In this document: positions 34,106 to 42,554 of the stretch, in pieces
How the letters are laid out: every line of letters starts with the position of its first letter
How positions within the stretch are numbered: the first letter of the stretch is position 1
Assembly: GCF_026241095.1 (NCBI RefSeq)
Contig: NZ_JAPFGB010000023.1
Coordinates: 30,445 to 94,444 of the forward strand
Length of the DNA: 64,000 nucleotides
DNA from: Saccharopolyspora sp. NFXS83
GTDB lineage: Bacteria > Actinomycetota > Actinomycetes > Mycobacteriales > Pseudonocardiaceae
Reading direction: 5' to 3'
Position numbers and translations under genes: made by a program
Notes under the pieces: generated by a model
The model's input: only the letters and a program-made list of their open reading frames with translations
Databases searched by the model: none
What the model was told of the DNA's origin: nothing

Positions 34106-34261
34106 CTGCACTCCCTGGAGCGGCGAACCGGTCGGCTCATGTGGATTGGTCGTCCACAAAACTAGGGTTCGCGGGGGTGCGGGGGCATCGGCCGTTGTGC
34201 CCGTGATGATCTCCGCCGAACGGTCGGCCGAACGGTCATTTCCGGGCCGTTCGGCCGAGGT

Positions 34262-34978
34262 TCAGATTCCGTAGCGGCCGGCGGCGCCGTCGAGCAGCGC
34301 GCGCAGCCCTTCCTCGAAGCGCTCCTCGGCGGTGGTCGCGCTGGCGAGCCGCGCCCACTCGGTGTGCGGTGCCTCGGTTCCGAGCAGGGAGCGCAAGTGC
34401 GGGAGGTCGTCGTGCTCGAGCTGTTCCCGGAGGAATCGGGCGGTGTCGGCGGAAACCTCGCCGTCGTGCAGCGGCTCTCCGGCGCGCAGCACGTTGCCCA
34501 CGACGTAGTCGTCGACGGCGGCCAGCAGGTCGAGCTTCGAACCGGGGTCGAGGGTGGTGCCGGCGAGGGCGGCCAGGGACTGGTCGCTGTGGCGCAGCGC
34601 GTTCGGCCCCAGCCGGGCATTGCGCAGACCTTGCAGCAGCCCGCGGTGGCGCAGTGACATGTCGCGGGTCCGGCGCGCGATGGCGGTGAGGGCGGCACGC
34701 CAGTCGGTCGGAAGTTCGCCTTCGGGTATCAGCACTTCGGCCATCACCGCGTCGTCCATGAGCGCGATCAGGTCGTCCTTGGTGCGCACGTAGTGGTACA
34801 GGGTCATCGTCCCGGCGCCCAGTTCAGCGGCGACCCGGCGCATCGAGACGGCTTCGAAGCCTTCGGCGTCGGCGAGGGCGAGTGCGGCGGCGGCGATCTG
34901 CTCGCGGGTGAAGCGGGGTCTCCGGGTGCCCGGTGCGGGTTCGGCCCAGATCGGGGTTCCGCCGTGCTCGGTTGCCAT
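34262..34978 (-). CDS. TetR-family regulator of the adjacent FAD monooxygenase
   Basis: This 238-residue protein has an N-terminal TetR helix-turn-helix (REQIAAAALALADAEGFEAV, then MRRVAAELGAGTMTLYHYV). It has a long helical ligand domain of the type found in regulators of drug-modifying or efflux genes. The ATG at 34978 lies directly beside a perfect palindrome, and the gene is divergent from the monooxygenase at 35057. This is a classical local repressor layout in which the monooxygenase substrate may also be the inducer. Confidence 0.88.
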   Translation of the reverse strand: MATEHGGTPIWAEPAPGTRRPRFTREQIAAAALALADAEGFEAVSMRRVAAELGAGTMTLYHYVRTKDDLIALMDDAVMAEVLIPEGELPTDWRAALTAIARRTRDMSLRHRGLLQGLRNARLGPNALRHSDQSLAALAGTTLDPGSKLDLLAAVDDYVVGNVLRAGEPLHDGEVSADTARFLREQLEHDDLPHLRSLLGTEAPHTEWARLASATTAEERFEEGLRALLDGAAGRYGI

Positions 34979-34995
34979 GCGGTACACCGTACCGC
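34979..34995. promoter_or_regulatory. Palindrome 1, probable TetR operator
   Basis: GCGGTAC (34979-34985) and GTACCGC (34989-34995) are exact reverse complements with three bases between. The site abuts the TetR start codon on its own 5' side, so binding would block its own transcription or translation start. Confidence 0.65.
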
Positions 34996-35010
34996 TAACG
35001 TTGTTCGTGC

Positions 35011-35033
35011 GGCGTACGACTATCGAGTACGCC
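35011..35033. promoter_or_regulatory. Palindrome 2, probable TetR operator for the monooxygenase
   Basis: GGCGTAC (35011-35017) and GTACGCC (35027-35033) are exact reverse complements around nine bases. They share the GTAC core with palindrome 1. The site lies 24 bases before the monooxygenase start, over its probable promoter. Confidence 0.6.
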
Positions 35034-35056
35034 GTACCAATTGATGGAGGCGGAAC

Positions 35057-36532
35057 ATGCAGGAGATCGAAGTCCTCATCGCGGGCGCCGGGCCGACAGG
35101 CCTGGTCCTGGCGTGCGAACTGGCCCGGCGCGACATCGGCTTCCGGATCATCGACAAGGCCGGCGAGCACTTCGGCGGCTCCCGCGCCGACGGGATCCAC
35201 CCGCGCACCCTGGAGGTCTTCGCCGACCTCGGCGTGCTCGACGAGCTGCGCGCCGCGGGCGACGGCGGCATCCCGATGCGCAAGTACGACGACGGTGAAC
35301 TGGTCTGGGAGGGCAGGCCCAGCGAACCCGTGCCCGCCACGCCCGGCGTTCCCCACCCCCACCCCTGGTTCGTCCCGCAGTTCCGCACCGAGGAGATCCT
35401 GCGCAAGGCGCTCGCCGGGAACGGCGGCCAGGTCGAGCTCGGAGTGGAGCTGCGCGAGTTCCACCAGGACGACCGGCACGTCACCGCGCTGCTCGCCGAC
35501 GGCACCGAGCTCCGAGCGCGGTACCTCGTCGGAGCGGACGGCGGGCGCAGCACCGTGCGGCGCACCCTGGGCATCGGCTTCCACGGCGAAACCGACGAGA
35601 CGACCAAGATGCTGATCGCCGACGTCCGGCTCAGCGGCCTCGACCGGGGCCAGGCGGTTGCCTGGTCGAGGGGCGGGGAGATGGTGTCCGCGCAACCGCT
35701 GGCCGGGACCGAGCTGTTCACCGTCACCACGTCCCGCGACGACATCGCCGCGACTCCCGCCGAGCTGCAGGAACAGCTCCGGTGGGCCAGTGGGCTCGAC
35801 GTGCGGGTGCACGAGGTGCACTGGAACTCGACCTGGCGGGCCAACGCGCGCCTCGCCGAGCGCTACCGGGACGGCCGGGTGCTGCTCGCCGGCGACGCGG
35901 CGCACGTCTGCCCGCCCACCGGAGGGCAGGGCATGAACACCGGTGTGCAGGACGCCTACAACCTGGGCTGGAAGATCGCCGCCGTGCTGCGCGGCGCGGA
36001 CGCGGCACTGCTGGACACCTACGAGGCCGAGCGGCGCCCGGTGGCCCGGGAAGTGCTGGAGCTGAGCGGACGGCTGCTGGACCTGATGCGCGCGGACGAT
36101 CCCGAAGCGCACGTGCGCGGCCCGGAGCTGAACCAGCTCGGCTTGCACTACCGGGGCGGTCCGCTGTCGGCGGAGGAGCGCGCCGACCCCGGCCCGGTGC
36201 GCGCGGGCGACCGGGCACCGGACGCGCCGTGCGTGCGCGACGGTGCCGCGGTCCGGCTCTTCGAGCTGTTCGGCGGAACCCGGTGGACGCTGCTGGACTT
36301 CGGCGGCTCGCTCGGCGACCCGGGCATCGCCGACCTGGACGTGCACGCCGTCGTCCGCGGTGCGGGCCGCCCCGGCGACGTCGTGGACGTCCACGGCCAC
36401 GCCCGTGCCGAATACGGCGTGGACGCCCCCGCCTTGCTGCTGATCAGGCCGGACGGCTACATCGGCTGGTGCGGAGACCCCGCGGGCCTCGCCGGACTCC
36501 GGTCCTACCTGCTGCCGAAGCTGAGCAGGTGA
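35057..36532 (+). CDS. FAD-dependent aromatic monooxygenase (group A flavoprotein hydroxylase)
   Basis: This 491-residue protein has the FAD-binding IAGAGPTGLVLACELARR at the N-terminus, the DG motif region GADGGRSTVRRTLGI, and the second FAD motif LLAGDAAHVCPPTGGQGMN. A C-terminal thioredoxin-like domain follows, as in RdmE/PgaE-type and rifampicin-type hydroxylases. It hydroxylates an aromatic substrate with NAD(P)H and oxygen. The N-terminus and GGQGMNTG fit both polyketide tailoring and antibiotic-degrading members. GGAGG is eight bases upstream. Its control by a divergent TetR suggests induction by an aromatic compound. Confidence 0.88.
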   Translation: MQEIEVLIAGAGPTGLVLACELARRDIGFRIIDKAGEHFGGSRADGIHPRTLEVFADLGVLDELRAAGDGGIPMRKYDDGELVWEGRPSEPVPATPGVPHPHPWFVPQFRTEEILRKALAGNGGQVELGVELREFHQDDRHVTALLADGTELRARYLVGADGGRSTVRRTLGIGFHGETDETTKMLIADVRLSGLDRGQAVAWSRGGEMVSAQPLAGTELFTVTTSRDDIAATPAELQEQLRWASGLDVRVHEVHWNSTWRANARLAERYRDGRVLLAGDAAHVCPPTGGQGMNTGVQDAYNLGWKIAAVLRGADAALLDTYEAERRPVAREVLELSGRLLDLMRADDPEAHVRGPELNQLGLHYRGGPLSAEERADPGPVRAGDRAPDAPCVRDGAAVRLFELFGGTRWTLLDFGGSLGDPGIADLDVHAVVRGAGRPGDVVDVHGHARAEYGVDAPALLLIRPDGYIGWCGDPAGLAGLRSYLLPKLSR

Positions 36533-36575
36533 ACGCCTCGCTCCCGAACTGATCGGGTGGCGGAGGCGTTCACCT
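36527..36575. terminator. Bidirectional hairpin between convergent genes
   Basis: AGGTGAACGCCTC (36527-36539) and GAGGCGTTCACCT (36563-36575) are perfect reverse complements. The 23-base loop contains an inner CCCGA/TCGGG stem. The structure overlaps the monooxygenase stop codon and faces the converging nucleoside transporter gene, so it can serve both directions. Confidence 0.75.
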
Positions 36576-36621
36576 GGAGCCGCGGGGGTGCTCCGCAGTC
36601 GTGCGACTCACGCAGGACGCG

Positions 36622-37983
36622 CTAGATGAGCATTCCCGCGATGGCCGCGCTCATCAGGTTCGCCAGCGTGCCGCCCGCGATCGCGCGCATCCCGAACTCG
36701 GCGATCAGCGGGCGGCGGGACGGCACCAGGCCGCCGAGGCCGCCGAGCAGGATCGCCAGCGACGAGAAGTTCGCGAACCCGGTCAGCGCGAAGGTGATGA
36801 TGATGGCGGTGTGCGGCTCGAAGCTCGCCGCCTGCGGGCCGAAGTCGCTGAACGCGACGAACTCGTTGAGCACCAGCTTCTGCCCGATGAAGCCGCCCGC
36901 GACCACCGCGTCGTCCCACGGCACGCCGATCAGCCACATCACCGGAGCGAAGACGTAGCCGATGATCTGCTCGAAGGTGATGTCGCCCAAGCCGACCAGG
37001 CCGCCGAACGCGCCGAGGACGAGGTTCAGCAGCGCGATCAGCGAGACGAACGCGAACAGCATGGCGCCGACGTTGAGCGCGAGCTTCAACCCGTCGGAGG
37101 CACCGGTGGCGGCGGCGTCGATGACGTTGCGCGGCTTGGTTTCCAGGGCCTCGCCGTCGTCGACCGCCGTCGCGGTGCCCGCCTTCTCCGGCTCACCGGT
37201 GTCCACGGTGGACGTGTCGGCTTCGGGCTTCTCGGCGGGGGCGGGCTTCGGGTTCTTCGAGAACCACGCCGCCAGGCCGCGCCGTTCGGGGCTCGGCGTC
37301 GCCGCGTGCTCGGCGTCGCCGGTGGGCTGCTCGGTCTCCGGCACGATGATCTTGGCCATCATCAGCCCGGCGGGGGCGGCCATGAAGCTCGCCGCGATGA
37401 GGTGGTCCAGGTTCGCGCCCAGCAACGCGTAACCGACCATCACCGAACCGGCCACAGTGGACAGACCGCCGACCATGACGGCGAAGAACTCCGACCGCGT
37501 CATGCCCGCCAGGTAGGGGCGCACCACCAGCGGCGCCTCGGTCTGCCCGAGGAAGATGTTGGCCGTCGCGTTCAACGACTCCGCGCGCGTCGTGCCCAGC
37601 ACCGCGCGCAGCCCGCCACCGACCACGCGCACCACCCACTGCAGCACGTTCCAGTGGTAGAGCACCGCCGTCACCGAGGCCACGAACACGATGATCGGCA
37701 GCACCTGGAAGGCCACCACCGTCGCGCCGTTGGTCGGCATGACCGGCCCCAGCAGGAAGTCGATGCCCTCCTTCGACGAGTCGATCACGCGCTGCACCCC
37801 GGAGGAAACAGCGCTCAACGCCTGCTTGCCCGCGTCCCAACGCAGGACGATGAAGGCGAACACCAGCTGGATCGCCAACGCCCCGAGCACGGTGCGCGGC
37901 CGGATGGCCCGACGATCGGTGGACAACGCGAAAGCGATCAGCAAGAGCACCACCATGCCCGCCGCGCCCCAGAGCACCTGCAC
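36622..37983 (-). CDS. Concentrative nucleoside transporter (NupC/CNT family)
   Basis: This 453-residue protein has the CNT core: a gate domain, SLNATANIFLGQTEAPLVV, a nucleoside-binding segment, and the C-terminal PHTAIIITFALTGFANFSSL. It imports nucleosides with sodium or protons. A charged, Pro/Glu/Ala-rich insertion of some 80 residues lies in the middle cytoplasmic loop (from about residue 220), which most bacterial CNTs lack. The GTG at 37983 is chosen because GAAAGGTGGG lies four bases upstream. It converges on the monooxygenase across a strong hairpin. No nucleoside hydrolase or phosphorylase is adjacent. Confidence 0.9.
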   Translation of the reverse strand: MQVLWGAAGMVVLLLIAFALSTDRRAIRPRTVLGALAIQLVFAFIVLRWDAGKQALSAVSSGVQRVIDSSKEGIDFLLGPVMPTNGATVVAFQVLPIIVFVASVTAVLYHWNVLQWVVRVVGGGLRAVLGTTRAESLNATANIFLGQTEAPLVVRPYLAGMTRSEFFAVMVGGLSTVAGSVMVGYALLGANLDHLIAASFMAAPAGLMMAKIIVPETEQPTGDAEHAATPSPERRGLAAWFSKNPKPAPAEKPEADTSTVDTGEPEKAGTATAVDDGEALETKPRNVIDAAATGASDGLKLALNVGAMLFAFVSLIALLNLVLGAFGGLVGLGDITFEQIIGYVFAPVMWLIGVPWDDAVVAGGFIGQKLVLNEFVAFSDFGPQAASFEPHTAIIITFALTGFANFSSLAILLGGLGGLVPSRRPLIAEFGMRAIAGGTLANLMSAAIAGMLI

Positions 37984-38190
37984 GTGACCCACCTTTCGTC
38001 GATGTGGTTCGCGGAATGCTCGCATCCTCGTCAATCACGTGTGCGAGCGGCCTCACCACGGGAAATGTGGCAACGCGGCCCGTTCGTCCATCCGGACCGA
38101 GGCGGGCTTCGGGCGAATGGCGCAAAGACCGGTGCCGGGCCGGGCGGACTTCTGCGCTCCGGACTCGGCTGATCGGTCGCGGTCCGGCGT

Positions 38191-39069
38191 TCAGCGGCGC
38201 ACGCCGACGCCGCCGTAGATCAGGTAGTCGGAGGCGTCCTCGCCGAGGTGCTCGTCGGGTCGCCACTCCGAGACGAACACCGCTCCCGGCTCGACCATCT
38301 CGAAGTCGCCGAACAGGTCGGCGATCCACCGCGACGGGCGCGGCGTGGCGGGATTGGTGCTGGTGGCGAACAGCGCGGTGAGCTGGGCGAGTTCCTCGGG
38401 GCGGGCCTCGTCGGCGGCGTGGCTGACCGCGAGCATGCTGCCGGGCGCCAAGGCCCTCCGGTAGCGCTCGACGAGCTCGGCCGGGTGGTCGTCGTCCGGG
38501 ATGAAGTGCACCAGCGCCAGTATCAGCAGCATCACCGGCTGGTCGAAGTCCAGCAGCCGCCGGGTGTCGGGATGCCCCAGGATCGTGTCGGGCCGACGTG
38601 CGTCGGCTTGCACGATCGTCGCCTGCGCGTCGTCGTCGAGCAGCAGCCGGCTGTGGGCCACCGCGACGGGTTCGCAGTCGACGTAGACCACGGGGCAGGA
38701 CGGATCGATCTCGTGCACGATCTCGTGAACGTTGCCGACGGTGGGGATGCCGGAGCCGAGGTCGAGGAACTGGCGCACCCCCGACTCCAGCGCGTGCAGG
38801 ACGGCGCGGCGCAGGAATTCGCGGTTGATGCGGCTGGACGTGGTGATGCCGGGGAAGATCCGCTCGGCCTCGCGGGCGAACCGGCGGTCCGATTCGAAGT
38901 TGTGGCCACCGCCGAGGAGCACGTCGTAGACCCGTGCCGCACTCGGCCTGGTGGTGTCGACGTCAGCCGGAATCCACTCCTGCTCGCCCAATCCGCACCC
39001 CTTCGTGATCAACGATGTCTCCTCGGAGGATGCCGCAGTCGGGGCATCGGAGGGGCGCGAATCGATCAC
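38191..39069 (-). CDS. DUF574-family S-adenosylmethionine-dependent methyltransferase
   Basis: This 292-residue protein has PADVDTTRPSAARVYDVLLGG near the N-terminus (two adjacent stretches) and the SAM-binding LDLGSGIPTVGNVHEI. It also has VVYVDCEPVAVAHSRLLL and a closing WRPD segment. This is the DUF574 pattern, a family greatly expanded in actinomycetes whose substrates are mostly unknown. The frame begins with GTG at 39069; a TTG at 39012 preceded by GGAG would remove an unconserved 19-residue head. It stands beside a small Cys protein and an XRE regulator, a common actinomycete arrangement. Confidence 0.82.
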   Translation of the reverse strand: MIDSRPSDAPTAASSEETSLITKGCGLGEQEWIPADVDTTRPSAARVYDVLLGGGHNFESDRRFAREAERIFPGITTSSRINREFLRRAVLHALESGVRQFLDLGSGIPTVGNVHEIVHEIDPSCPVVYVDCEPVAVAHSRLLLDDDAQATIVQADARRPDTILGHPDTRRLLDFDQPVMLLILALVHFIPDDDHPAELVERYRRALAPGSMLAVSHAADEARPEELAQLTALFATSTNPATPRPSRWIADLFGDFEMVEPGAVFVSEWRPDEHLGEDASDYLIYGGVGVRR

Positions 39070-39108
39070 GGAACGCGGTGCGGTCGGAGCGGGTCGTGCG
39101 GAGTTCGC

Positions 39109-39429
39109 TCAGCCGCCGTCGATGCCGCGCTGGTCGGGGTCATTCGGACGTGCGCGCCGGGCGGCGATCCGGATGCAGCGCATGCACGGCATGCCCGTGG
39201 ATTCCTCGACGAGCGAGGGGTCGAGCGGCATGCCGCACAACGTGATCAGCACATCGCGCGGCGTCCAGGTCGCGGCGTGCACGACGCGAGCGCGCTCGCC
39301 GACGATTCCGGCGCGGTAGCGGACGTTGAGCACGGTGGGTTCGGGCGGCGGGCGCCCGCGGTCGGCGTCGACCATCTCGGGAAGTGCCACCGTTCCGGGT
39401 TCGGGTTGGCGGTCGTGAAAAGCAGGCAT
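39109..39429 (-). CDS. Small cysteine-containing protein, 106 residues
   Basis: This 106-residue protein has a conserved-looking core (TLCGMPLDPSLVEESTGMPCMRC) whose three cysteines, C and CxxC, could bind zinc. An acidic Pro-rich head and an Arg-rich tail flank the core. Proteins of this kind accompany XRE regulators in actinomycetes, but no function is known to me. The ATG at 39429 has AGGTGAG four bases upstream. It is divergent from the XRE gene. Confidence that it is a gene is fair; no role is claimed. Confidence 0.6.
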   Translation of the reverse strand: MPAFHDRQPEPGTVALPEMVDADRGRPPPEPTVLNVRYRAGIVGERARVVHAATWTPRDVLITLCGMPLDPSLVEESTGMPCMRCIRIAARRARPNDPDQRGIDGG

Positions 39430-39554
39430 GTCTCTCACCTGATTAGCTCGCGGTGGGTGAGCGCTTGTCCTGTCAAGCTACGACCGTGCTGCACTATGGA
39501 GTGACAGCTATGTGACAGTGCGGCAAGAAAGTGCTCACTCCAACGTGTGTCACC

Positions 39555-39560
39555 TAGTCT
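39555..39560 (+). promoter_or_regulatory. Promoter -10 for a leaderless XRE regulator mRNA
   Basis: TAGTCT lies ten bases before the ATG at 39570, with no ribosome-binding site between. Transcription would begin at or next to the start codon. Upstream, TGTGACAG and TGTGTCAC form short repeated elements that might be regulator sites. Confidence 0.5.
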
Positions 39561-39569
39561 GGTGGTCTC

Positions 39570-40796
39570 ATGGACCCACGTGGAAGGAGTCCCGTGCCAC
39601 GGCCCGAACAGGGACTGGCCCTCGGTGACCGCGTCGCGATGGCCCGAAAAGTCGCCGGACTCAACCAGCAGGCCCTAGCCCAGCGGGCCAATTACAGCAT
39701 CAGCATGCTCCGAGCGGTCGAACAGGGGCGTGAGCCCGGATCGCCCGCGTTCGTCGCCGCCGTGGCCCGTGCGCTGGGCATCGAGGCCGAGGAGCTCTAC
39801 GGCCAGCCCTACCGCGGCACGCTCGACGACGACGGCGGCGTACCGCCGGGGCTGACCGAACTGCGCACGTTGTTCGCCGAAGGCCGCTACGCCCTCCCGC
39901 TGGATCCCGGCTCGCCCGAGGAGCTCGAAGCCGACCTGGACAAGGCGCGGGACCTCCGGCACTCCGACCGCGCCCGGCAGGCGATCGAGATGACGCCGTC
40001 GTTGCTGCGCAGGATGGCCGGCGCCATCCACCAGGCGAGCACCGACTCCGGTCGCGAACGGGGGTACCGGCACCTCGCGCAGGCCTATGGCAACACAGCG
40101 CAACTGGTCTACCGGTTCGGGTGGATTCCACTTGCGACACAGGCCGTGGACCTGATGGAACTTGCTGCGGAGCGTAGTGATGATCCGCTGCTGGCTGCTC
40201 ACGCTGTGCAACACCGAGCGCTGATCCTGATGTCGTGCGCGGCGTACGACACCAGCAGCCGTCTGGTGCAGCACTCGCTGGGCCTGTTGGAGTCCAGACC
40301 GGACAGTGAGGAGGTGCTGGCGCTGCGCGGATCGGCGCACCTGCGCGGCGCGATGATCTCCGCCCGCGCCTGCGAGCTGGACCGCGCTCGCGAGCACATC
40401 GCCGAGGCGCGGGTGCTCGGTCAACGCCTCGGCCGGTCGTCCGCCGCTTATGACACGAACTTCGGGCCCGGCAACGTGGAGATCCACGACGTCGCCGTCT
40501 CGCTGGAAGGCGGCGATCCCGGCAAGGCGGCACGCGATGGCTCCGAGCTGCGCCTGCCCGACGACATGCGGGCCAACCGGGTCGGCCACCACTGGCAGGA
40601 CGTCGCCCGCGCCTGGGTGCTCGCCAACGACCACACCAACGCGCTGCGCGCCTTGAGCAACGCGCGCCGCGCGGCCCCGCAGCAGACCCGCTACCACCCG
40701 CAGGTCCGGGAAACGGCCCGAGCCATCGCCATGGCCGAACGCCGCAAATCCGACAGCATCGCCCACTTCACCAACTGGCTGGGCCTGAAGGTCTGA
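39570..40796 (+). CDS. XRE-family transcriptional regulator with TPR-like C-terminal domain
   Basis: This 408-residue protein starts with an XRE helix-turn-helix (LGDRVAMARKVAGLNQQALAQ, then SISMLRAVEQGRE, about residues 18-75). About 300 residues of helical repeats follow, resembling TPR units, with tandem Ala/Leu/Arg-rich helices. Such proteins are common in actinomycetes, frequently beside DUF397 or small Cys proteins, and are thought to bind peptides or protein partners. The mRNA appears leaderless. Repeat copy B begins shortly after its stop. The partner is unknown. Confidence 0.83.
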   Translation: MDPRGRSPVPRPEQGLALGDRVAMARKVAGLNQQALAQRANYSISMLRAVEQGREPGSPAFVAAVARALGIEAEELYGQPYRGTLDDDGGVPPGLTELRTLFAEGRYALPLDPGSPEELEADLDKARDLRHSDRARQAIEMTPSLLRRMAGAIHQASTDSGRERGYRHLAQAYGNTAQLVYRFGWIPLATQAVDLMELAAERSDDPLLAAHAVQHRALILMSCAAYDTSSRLVQHSLGLLESRPDSEEVLALRGSAHLRGAMISARACELDRAREHIAEARVLGQRLGRSSAAYDTNFGPGNVEIHDVAVSLEGGDPGKAARDGSELRLPDDMRANRVGHHWQDVARAWVLANDHTNALRALSNARRAAPQQTRYHPQVRETARAIAMAERRKSDSIAHFTNWLGLKV

Positions 40797-40844
40797 GGCG
40801 CCTCGGCGGGCACCGACCGACCTGCGCACGACCAACGGCAAAGC

Positions 40845-41106
40845 CCACGAGGGCGAGCGAAGCGAAGCTTGCCCCGCGGCCGAAGGCCGTGCCTTTGCGG
40901 CGAAGCCGTGCAGTGGGCAAGCGAAGCGATGCTTGCCTCGCGGCCGAAGGCCGTGCCTGGATGCGCGAAGCGCATAGCCCACGTCGAAAAGCCGCTCACC
41001 GGCGGGTTCTCAGCGCCCTTCTCGCGAGGACAGCTTTTTCCCTCGTGGCGGAGCCACTTGGGAAAAAGATCCCGCAGCGAGAAGGACGCTGAGGTTCCGC
41101 TACCCG
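40845..41106. repeat. REP-like modular intergenic repeat, copy B (longest copy)
   Basis: This copy contains both module sets. The first is GCGGCCGAAGGCCGTGCC (twice) and GGATGCGCGAAGCGCATAGC, shared with copy A. The second is a long imperfect palindrome, from GTTCTCAGCGCCCTTCTCGC to GCTGAGGTTCCGC, with a central TTTTTCCCTCGTGGCGGAGC arm. Read on the minus strand the second part matches copy C closely. It lies between the XRE and LacI genes and encodes no clear product. Confidence 0.8.
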
Positions 41107-41280
41107 GACACCCCGTCAACACGAGCCGTGGAAGCGCTCAGTGAAGAAGACCTTCCACCGCGCCCCAGCAACCACACGCCCAAACCGGGGAAGGCACTGA
41201 AACCCACCCCACCAGCCAAGCCGAACCCCCCAGCAACGCCCACTTCGGCACCGGGAAGCGCCGGAGGGCACCCTGGTGTC

Positions 41281-42297
41281 ATGGTCAGCATCAAGGACGT
41301 TGCCGAACGCGCCGGAGTCTCGGTGGCCACCGTGTCCAATTCGCTCAACCGCCCGGACCGGGTTTCGGTCACCACCAGGGCGCGGGTGTTGTCGGTGATC
41401 GATGAACTGGGCTACGTCCGCAGCGAGTCCGCTCGTCAGCTCCGCGCCGGGCACAGCCGGATCATCGCGCTGCTCGTGCTGGACATGGGAAATCCTTTCT
41501 TCGTCGACGTCGCCCGCGGTGTGGAGGCTGCGGCGCGCGCGGAGGGGATCGGCGTGATGCTGTGCAACTCGGGCCAGGACCCGGAGGCCGAGGCGCTGTA
41601 CCTGTCGTTGTTCGCCGAGCAGCGGGTGCGCGGCGTGCTGGTGACTCCTGCCGATGTGGGCGGCGCGAATCTGGATTCCTTGCGGCGTCAGGGGATTCCC
41701 TCGGTGCTGGTCGACCGCAAGGTCGGCAGCGAGCAGGCTTGTTCGGTCGCGGTGGACGACGTCGCGGGCGGTGCGCTCGCGGTGCGCCACCTCATCGAGC
41801 AGGGCCATCGGCGGATCGGCTACGTCAGCGGGCCCGCTTCGCTGACGCAGTGCCTCGATCGGCGCACGGGCGCGCTCACGGCGCTGCGGGAAGCGGGCTT
41901 GGGCGAGGACGCGCTGAACGTGCTGGAGGTGCCTGCGCTGGACGTGGCCTCCGGGCGGGACGCGGGCGCCCGGTTGCTCGGGCTGCGGTCCCGGCCGAGC
42001 GCGGTGTTCTGCGCCAACGACCTGCTCGCGCTCGGGCTGTTGCAGTCGCTGTTCGCGGCGGGGATCCGGGTGCCGGAGGACATCGCGCTGGTCGGCTACG
42101 ACGACATCGAGTTCGCTTCCGCGGCGGCGGTACCGCTGACTTCGGTGCGCCAGCCCGCGTTCCGCATCGGGCGCAAGGCGGCCGAGCTGGTGCTGGCCGA
42201 AACCGATCGCGACACCGCGGACGGGCACGTGCACCAGCAGGTGATCTACGAGCCGGAGCTCGTGGTGCGGCGCTCCAGCCTGCCGTCGTCCCGGTGA
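41281..42297 (+). CDS. LacI-family transcriptional regulator
   Basis: This 338-residue protein has the LacI helix-turn-helix and hinge (MVSIKDVAERAGVSVATVSN, then SLNRPDRVS) and a periplasmic-binding-protein-like sugar sensor domain with IIALLVLDMGNPFF and AVFCANDLLALGLL. The ATG at 41281 begins precisely at the family start; the longer frame adds a Pro-rich head with no family match. It is followed at 258 bases by an MFS sugar transporter on the same strand, with an inverted repeat in between, so it probably represses that transporter. The ligand is not known. Confidence 0.92.
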   Translation: MVSIKDVAERAGVSVATVSNSLNRPDRVSVTTRARVLSVIDELGYVRSESARQLRAGHSRIIALLVLDMGNPFFVDVARGVEAAARAEGIGVMLCNSGQDPEAEALYLSLFAEQRVRGVLVTPADVGGANLDSLRRQGIPSVLVDRKVGSEQACSVAVDDVAGGALAVRHLIEQGHRRIGYVSGPASLTQCLDRRTGALTALREAGLGEDALNVLEVPALDVASGRDAGARLLGLRSRPSAVFCANDLLALGLLQSLFAAGIRVPEDIALVGYDDIEFASAAAVPLTSVRQPAFRIGRKAAELVLAETDRDTADGHVHQQVIYEPELVVRRSSLPSSR

Positions 42298-42390
42298 ATC
42301 CGTCCCAACCGGACACTTCCGGCGCGGATGCGCCCATCCGGTGTGCCGGAACGCCCGGACGGGGGCTTCTCGCGCCGACGCGGCTTCGGT

Positions 42391-42410
42391 AACACGTTCC
42401 CATCGGTGTT
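42391..42410. promoter_or_regulatory. Inverted repeat, candidate LacI-type operator
   Basis: AACAC (42391-42395) and GTGTT (42406-42410) flank a ten-base centre, and an overlapping AAC/GTT pair is centred near 42395. The location, in the gap between the LacI gene and the MFS gene, is right for an operator. Confidence 0.45.
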
Positions 42411-42465
42411 GCGGCCGAGGGGATCGCGGCTCGACCGCACGCGGAACGCGCGGCCGGTGCTCGGC

Positions 42466-42512
42466 CCCGCCCGCCTCCTCGCACACCACCGGAGGCCCGC
42501 GAGGCGGGCGGG
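42466..42512 (+). terminator. GC hairpin in the leader of the MFS gene
   Basis: CCCGCCCGCCTC (42466-42477) and GAGGCGGGCGGG (42501-42512) are perfect reverse complements around a 23-base loop. There is no T-run. It may end the LacI transcript or structure the MFS mRNA leader. Confidence 0.5.
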
Positions 42513-42554
42513 TTCGCGCGGCATCCGGACGGCGGACGACGGGAGCGCGCTTCG

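Noticed and set aside
34979..36400. A long minus-strand extension upstream of the TetR gene
   Set aside because: It runs across the operators and opposite the FAD monooxygenase. The TetR domain begins at 34978 and the extension has no conserved sequence.
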